A stretch of DNA of 64,000 nt. Source: Whitmania pigra (lineage: Eukaryota > Annelida > Clitellata > Hirudinida > Haemopidae). The notes below the pieces were generated by a model that saw nothing but the letters and a program-made list of their open reading frames with translations, did no database searches and was not told the origin of the DNA. The stretch covers positions 836,001 to 900,000 of the forward strand of contig JAJTWR010000458.1 in assembly GCA_021613335.1 (NCBI GenBank), in the 5' to 3' direction. The position numbers were made by a program, and so were the translations under genes. Shown here piece after piece: positions 61,101-64,000 of the stretch (its first letter is position 1; each line of letters starts with the position of its first letter).

Positions 61101-64000
61101 TTGCATCCTTGATTAATTGACTTTATTATAATAACTAATAAAAACGTAATGTTATATTATAACATTATGTTATATTGTTATACTAAGTTAATATTATAAC
61201 ATTATGGGGACCTATTATATTATAATATTTGTGACCGGTAATCTGTCTTGTCCTTACAATACCAATTTTAACTTTCTGTCTAACTTTCGCTTAGCCTAGT
61301 TAGGCTACGTTAGTTCGTGTGGAAATTTTAAATTAAAATTTAATAAATTAAAACACATTTAATGTGATACATTTACGATCATTAACTAAGACTCACATAT
61401 TTTTATTGCATTACTTAATAAATATAAAATAACTTTTTGTTAATTTAAGTGACGAAAGCGACACCTTCGACTGTGAGTTATCAATATTATTGTTGTTGAT
61501 TTTGAAAATTAAATCATTATCTTCATAAAGTACCAAATAAAGTTGCTAATGTTTCTTACTCTCTATCAACAAGACGTTTATTATACTAAAATTATTATTT
61601 AAAAGCCACTGAGGTGCCTGAAGGTTGGGGACTTTGGTCTGAATGGACACAAGATGCTGATCTTTACTGGGTAAGAAGAAGAACTTGCAAAAAAGAAGAT
61701 GGAACTTGTCTCGGAAGAAAAGTTCAGTACAAAAAATATCTGCAAAAGAAGTAAGCAAACTGTTTGATTGAATATTTTGTTTGGTTTATTTATGACCAGA
61801 TTACGTGATCCCTTTTTATAATTTGTGCCCAAAGCCCCAATTAGCTTTGACTTTATTAAACAATTTAACAAATAAATAAACATATTTTCAGAGATGACAT
61901 GGATTCCGATGACTGTGAGTGCTCTTTAACACCTTTTTATAAAGCAAATTGTGATTCTTATTTATAATTAATTGTCATTTAACATTTTTAAATATCTTAA
62001 ATTAATTGAAGAGCCATAAATTATCTATATTTACGATAATTACCATAAAGCCACTGAAGTGCCAGAGGACTGGGAATCGTGGTCACCATGGACTCAAGAT
62101 GAAGACTCATACTGGGTCAGGAGAAGAAAGTGCAAGAAGGAAGCATCAGGTGGAAAATGCACAGGAAGGGGTATCCAAAGGAAGAAGCACATAAGGACAA
62201 GATGGCAAAAAATCAGGTACGGTTGCTTGATTGAAATAAATTGCTCATTCATTTTTTATTTGATTTTTATTTGAAAGCTTTGATAAAAATTGTTTTGTGA
62301 TAACTTATCATTGGAGCTAAATATTTATTATCATTTTATAGGGATGGAGAAGAAGATGTTGATTGTGAGTTCACTATAATAAAATTAAACCATTATTTGT
62401 TAAATATCCTCATCCCTTTATAAATTTTGTAATGGTAATTGTATTCTGAAACAAATAAACTCAGCTACCGAAGAGCCTGAAGGTTGGGATGTCTGGTCTT
62501 CTTGGACCAAAGACGCGAAAGGATATTTGGTGAGAAAGCGAACGTGCAAGAATGGATTTGGAAAATGCAAGGGAAGGAACGTCCAAAGAAAAAGAAAGTT
62601 GAAGGTTATAAAGTAAGTATTAATACAATCTTTGAATTTTAATCTTATTTTAAATTTTATCTTTGAATTTAATAACGATCTAATCTAATTACTTTGACCT
62701 CACTTCAGAGAACAAGTGGAGGAAGAAGAAAGTGAGTGGTGAATCTCTCCATTGTACGTCCTATGAAGTATATTTTTGAAATAATTCTTGTAGCTAAGAA
62801 TGATTGGGATGTTTGGTCTCCATGGACTGAGGACGGAACTGGAAAATGGGTACGAAACAGAAAATGCAAGAAACCTGATGGAAAGTGCAAAGGAAAAAAG
62901 ACTCAGCGAAAGAAGGCTGTTGTAACAACGCAGGAAGATGACACGGTGTGGTCCTTGGAAAGAGTCCCAGGTAAAATATTTTTACACTTCGAACGGCTAT
63001 TATTTAATTTAGATCTTTTAGAGCTGTTTACTTGGTAATGGTTTCTTAGCATGATGTAGCACCTGGTGGAAAAGTTTTTTTTTCAAAATTGTTTACAAAT
63101 TCAGTTTTCAATACTTTTATTAATACTTGAATTTCCTTCAGAAACTGTTCCAGAAGTGCCTGAAGATTGGAATGAATGGCAAGAATGGGCACCAGATGCC
63201 GAAGGTTGGTTTGTTAGGAAAAGAGTTTGCAAGAACCGCGATGGTGGTAACTGCAGAGGCAGAAGCAAAGAAAGGAGAAGAAGGAGATCTTGGAAAATTG
63301 ATAAAGAATTTGCTTTCACCACGGATGGATCCAAAGGTTGTAAAATATTTACTTTGTGGAGAACGTAAGACAAGTTCGATTAAGTGATAAAAATTAATTT
63401 ACATCAATTCTGAGAATTCTAATAACACATAACAAACACTTAAAGACGCAAATTTACCATGACTACGTTATTTAAAAGATGCTGGCCCCGAAAATCCTGA
63501 TGATTGGGAGGAGTGGGACGAGTGGGAGCTTATTGGGCCGAACTTGTACATAAGACGCAGAAATTGCAAGAATCCAAGAGGGCCATGCCGCGGAAGAAAG
63601 ACTCAAAAAAAGAGAAAAGTCGTTTCACAAAAGGAACACGTCGATGAAGATGTTTGGGAAGTTGAAGTATACACAGGTGCATTATTGATTTGGGGAGTTG
63701 ATAAAATTAAAATATAAACTACATGTTACCTTAATTAACGTCACCTAAATGTCACTAACAAGAGACATTTATAATTTAAGTAAAGAAAAGCCATTAACCA
63801 TTTAAAGCAGCAGTTTTTTCATATTTTCGTAAATAGGAGAAAATGTTGCCGAAGATTGGAGGCCTTGGTCATCGTGGATATGGAGCGATGACTCGGGCTG
63901 GTTTAGAGAAAGATCTTGCAAGAACAGTCTCACTGGTGGAAAATGCCGAGGACCTCGTCGTCAGAAAAGAACTCTGAAAAAGGAATGGGTTAAAAAGAAA
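40164..64000 (+). CDS. Gene C: very large secreted multi-TSR protein with a C-type-lectin-like domain, 3' end beyond window
   Basis: At least 81 exons and 4,100 codons lie in the window, with all splice phases closing. The first exons are 40164-40212 (signal peptide MAMQWLFVLPCLVYIS), 40524-40559 (a 12-residue piece ending RSKRG, a candidate furin site) and 40721-41200 (three class 1 modules). Nineteen more class 1 modules follow to 47266, then a short basic exon (47466-47497), 38 class 2 modules (47666-59024), a lectin-like domain (59152-59820), and ten class 1 modules from 60188 to the window edge, several joined by micro-exons. Unlike A and B it lacks the canonical six-cysteine TSR. The final exon starts at 63837 and has no stop inside the window. 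It is most like gene A in layout. A rod-like extracellular protein is the likely product; its biological role is unknown. Confidence 0.85.
40721..41200 (+). other. Gene C exon 3: three class 1 modules in one exon
   Basis: One 480-nt exon encodes three tandem modules: LDYWNPWGEWTQESADA, DNWGLWGEWIQENADT and DYWGAWGQWTLESATS. Each has C-(K/Q)-V-P-G-(K/T)-C-x-G-N and an (R/K)KKS-x-QETTTVE-like linker. Everywhere else in gene C one exon carries one module, so introns were lost here or never gained. Confidence 0.85.
42389..42480. repeat. AT-rich direct and inverted repeats in a gene C intron
   Basis: AATATTATTATAATTAAATT-type units occur at least twice in direct order, with ATTAATATTGAT inverted partners, in the 813-bp intron before the 42533 exon. 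It is simple AT-rich repeat DNA with no apparent gene. Confidence 0.6.
43159..47023 (+). repeat. Five-exon higher-order repeat in gene C
   Basis: Five module types recur in fixed order. Type a has TKESEGVWTRKRTC and a YxYLxEYDP tail. Type b has SDTVSVRxRxC and RTTQKRFREVKK. Type c has KxTGVFVRKRxCLxKSGKC and YEVEVD. Type d has WVDQPDGxAKR and KSVQIRKRIKKP. Type e has TDKFPEDWN and CKNPLSSGxCRG. Exons 44363-45610 and 45775-47023 are two complete a-b-c-d-e units of about 1.25 kb. Exons 43159-44049 are a-b-c-d without e, and 41546-43053 read c-d-e. This records segmental duplication of multi-exon blocks. Confidence 0.85.
47666..59024 (+). other. Gene C class 2 TSR-like array (38 exons)
   Basis: Exon starts: 47666, 47968, 48315, 48720, 48999, 49314, 49572, 49908, 50295, 50571, 50980, 51203, 51484, 51751, 52122, 52359, 52613, 52855, 53080, 53310, 53537, 53839, 54069, 54353, 54601, 54872, 55194, 55587, 56159, 56411, 56745, 56966, 57285, 57591, 57986, 58393, 58632, 58872. 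All are phase 1-1 and 150-174 nt long. Each encodes one module such as VDGNWGEWSPWS, then TRTRxCDNPxPANGGKxCEG and a charged end. The first nine pairs alternate 162 nt with 150-156 nt. The middle is mostly 162 nt, and toward the end 162 alternates with 174. Every module has exactly two conserved cysteines. One intron (55761-56158) holds a SINE. Confidence 0.9.
55850..56015 (-). mobile_element. tRNA-derived SINE, copy 3, in a gene C intron
   Basis: Minus-strand copy of the family seen at 9630 and 37939, between the exons ending 55760 and starting 56159. It retains the A-box-like GCAGGTTAGTCGAACG, the TGTTCGAAACCC box, and the TATATAAATGAAGTTAC tail. An internal part near the A box is deleted relative to the other copies. 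Confidence 0.8.
59152..59820 (+). other. Gene C C-type-lectin-like domain and acidic Tyr-Glu linker
   Basis: Exons 59152-59334, 59415-59567 and 59634-59820 encode CPPHFKYIPETKKCYKL, LTWEGARKTCKKL, YVWTAGKR, FSAWKG and CTFFDLPNFKWVDGPCGC. They end in ELDDYEYEYEYEYEDYTEE. The 66-nt intron 59568-59633 is open in frame, but removing it restores alignment with the gene A domain. The family's EPN and WND sugar-binding motifs are absent (WVDGP at the latter). The last exon reads through a TAG if the gtaagt donor at 59821 is ignored. Confidence 0.8.
60059..64000 (+). other. Gene C C-terminal class 1 block with micro-exons
   Basis: Exons: 60059-60075, 60188-60338, 60449-60489, 60559-60745, 60821-60840, 60944-61094, 61450-61472, 61606-61750, 61892-61914, 62051-62216, 62342-62364, 62465-62612, 62709-62731, 62794-62970, 63142-63336, 63479-63676, 63837 to beyond 64000. 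Module exons (STEVPEDWESWSPWTQDE, then RRRKCKKEASGGKCTG) run phase 1 to 2. The 17-41-nt exons between them run phase 2 to 1 and encode acidic pieces such as DEEDVD. The last four modules return to single phase 1-1 exons. Confidence 0.85.
61129..61210. repeat. AT-rich palindromic repeat in a gene C intron
   Basis: ATAACATTATGTTATAT-type units are repeated and self-complementary, able to form a hairpin. It is probably a simple-sequence or MITE relic within the intron 61095-61449. Confidence 0.5.

Noticed and set aside
16171..64000. Genes A-C as thrombospondin, properdin or hemicentin orthologues
   Set aside because: They lack thrombospondin type 3 or C-terminal domains, immunoglobulin or EGF modules, and the six-cysteine TSR in all but the first module.

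Overview
This window is a piece of an AT-rich metazoan nuclear genome. It has multi-exon genes with GT-AG introns, polyadenylation signals, tRNA-derived SINEs, and hAT and Tigger/pogo transposon relics. The EMC3 orthologue reads most like arthropod versions (N-terminus MAELLLD, then KKVE and RKHFFNNE). An arthropod, or at least a protostome, is the best guess. I cannot name the species.

Positions 1 to about 12,000 hold compact housekeeping genes, often head to head or tail to tail. They are a small OB-fold gene resembling the telomere CST subunit TEN1 (minus), EMC3 (plus), a PNUTS/PPP1R10-like phosphatase-1 targeting gene with a C-terminal CCCH zinc finger (minus), an unrecognised short gene (plus), and a Polycomb RING-finger (PCGF) gene (minus). 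The PCGF gene is full length but has one in-frame stop. Positions 12,200 to 15,900 are mostly transposon debris, including a hAT-derived element with intact terminal inverted repeats and a perfect 8-bp target-site duplication.

From 15,950 to the right edge the window is a cluster of three paralogous secreted-protein genes on the plus strand: gene A (16171-28581, 34 exons, about 2,300 residues), gene B (30355-36900, 7 exons, 767 residues) and gene C (40164 to beyond 64000, at least 81 exons and about 4,100 codons in the window). They share a 49-52-nt signal-peptide exon and tandem thrombospondin-type-1-like (TSR) modules, mostly one per phase 1-1 exon. A and C also carry one C-type-lectin-like domain between two module classes. 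A and B open with one canonical six-cysteine TSR. Every later module keeps the W-x-x-W-x-x-W ladder but only two cysteines, matching the central C3-C4 disulfide of a normal TSR; the C1-C5 and C2-C6 pairs are gone together. Class 1 modules are basic, with CKN...CRG and Lys/Arg tails. Class 2 modules have the P-(V/I)-D-G...C-x-x-P...GG-x-x-C-x-G pattern. Class 2 exons alternate in length (162 nt against 150-156 nt) in both A and C. Class 1 exons in C form a five-exon higher-order repeat.

The three genes end or connect differently: a Trp/Lys-rich tail in A, a Thr/Pro mucin-like stretch plus a small cysteine domain in B, and acidic Tyr-Glu linkers with 17-41-nt micro-exons in C. The products look like long, rod-like, basic extracellular proteins for a matrix, mucus, cuticle or adhesive secretion. 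That role is inference; the architecture is what the sequence shows. Gene models come from reading splice sites and checking that all exon phases close. No transcript or database evidence was used.
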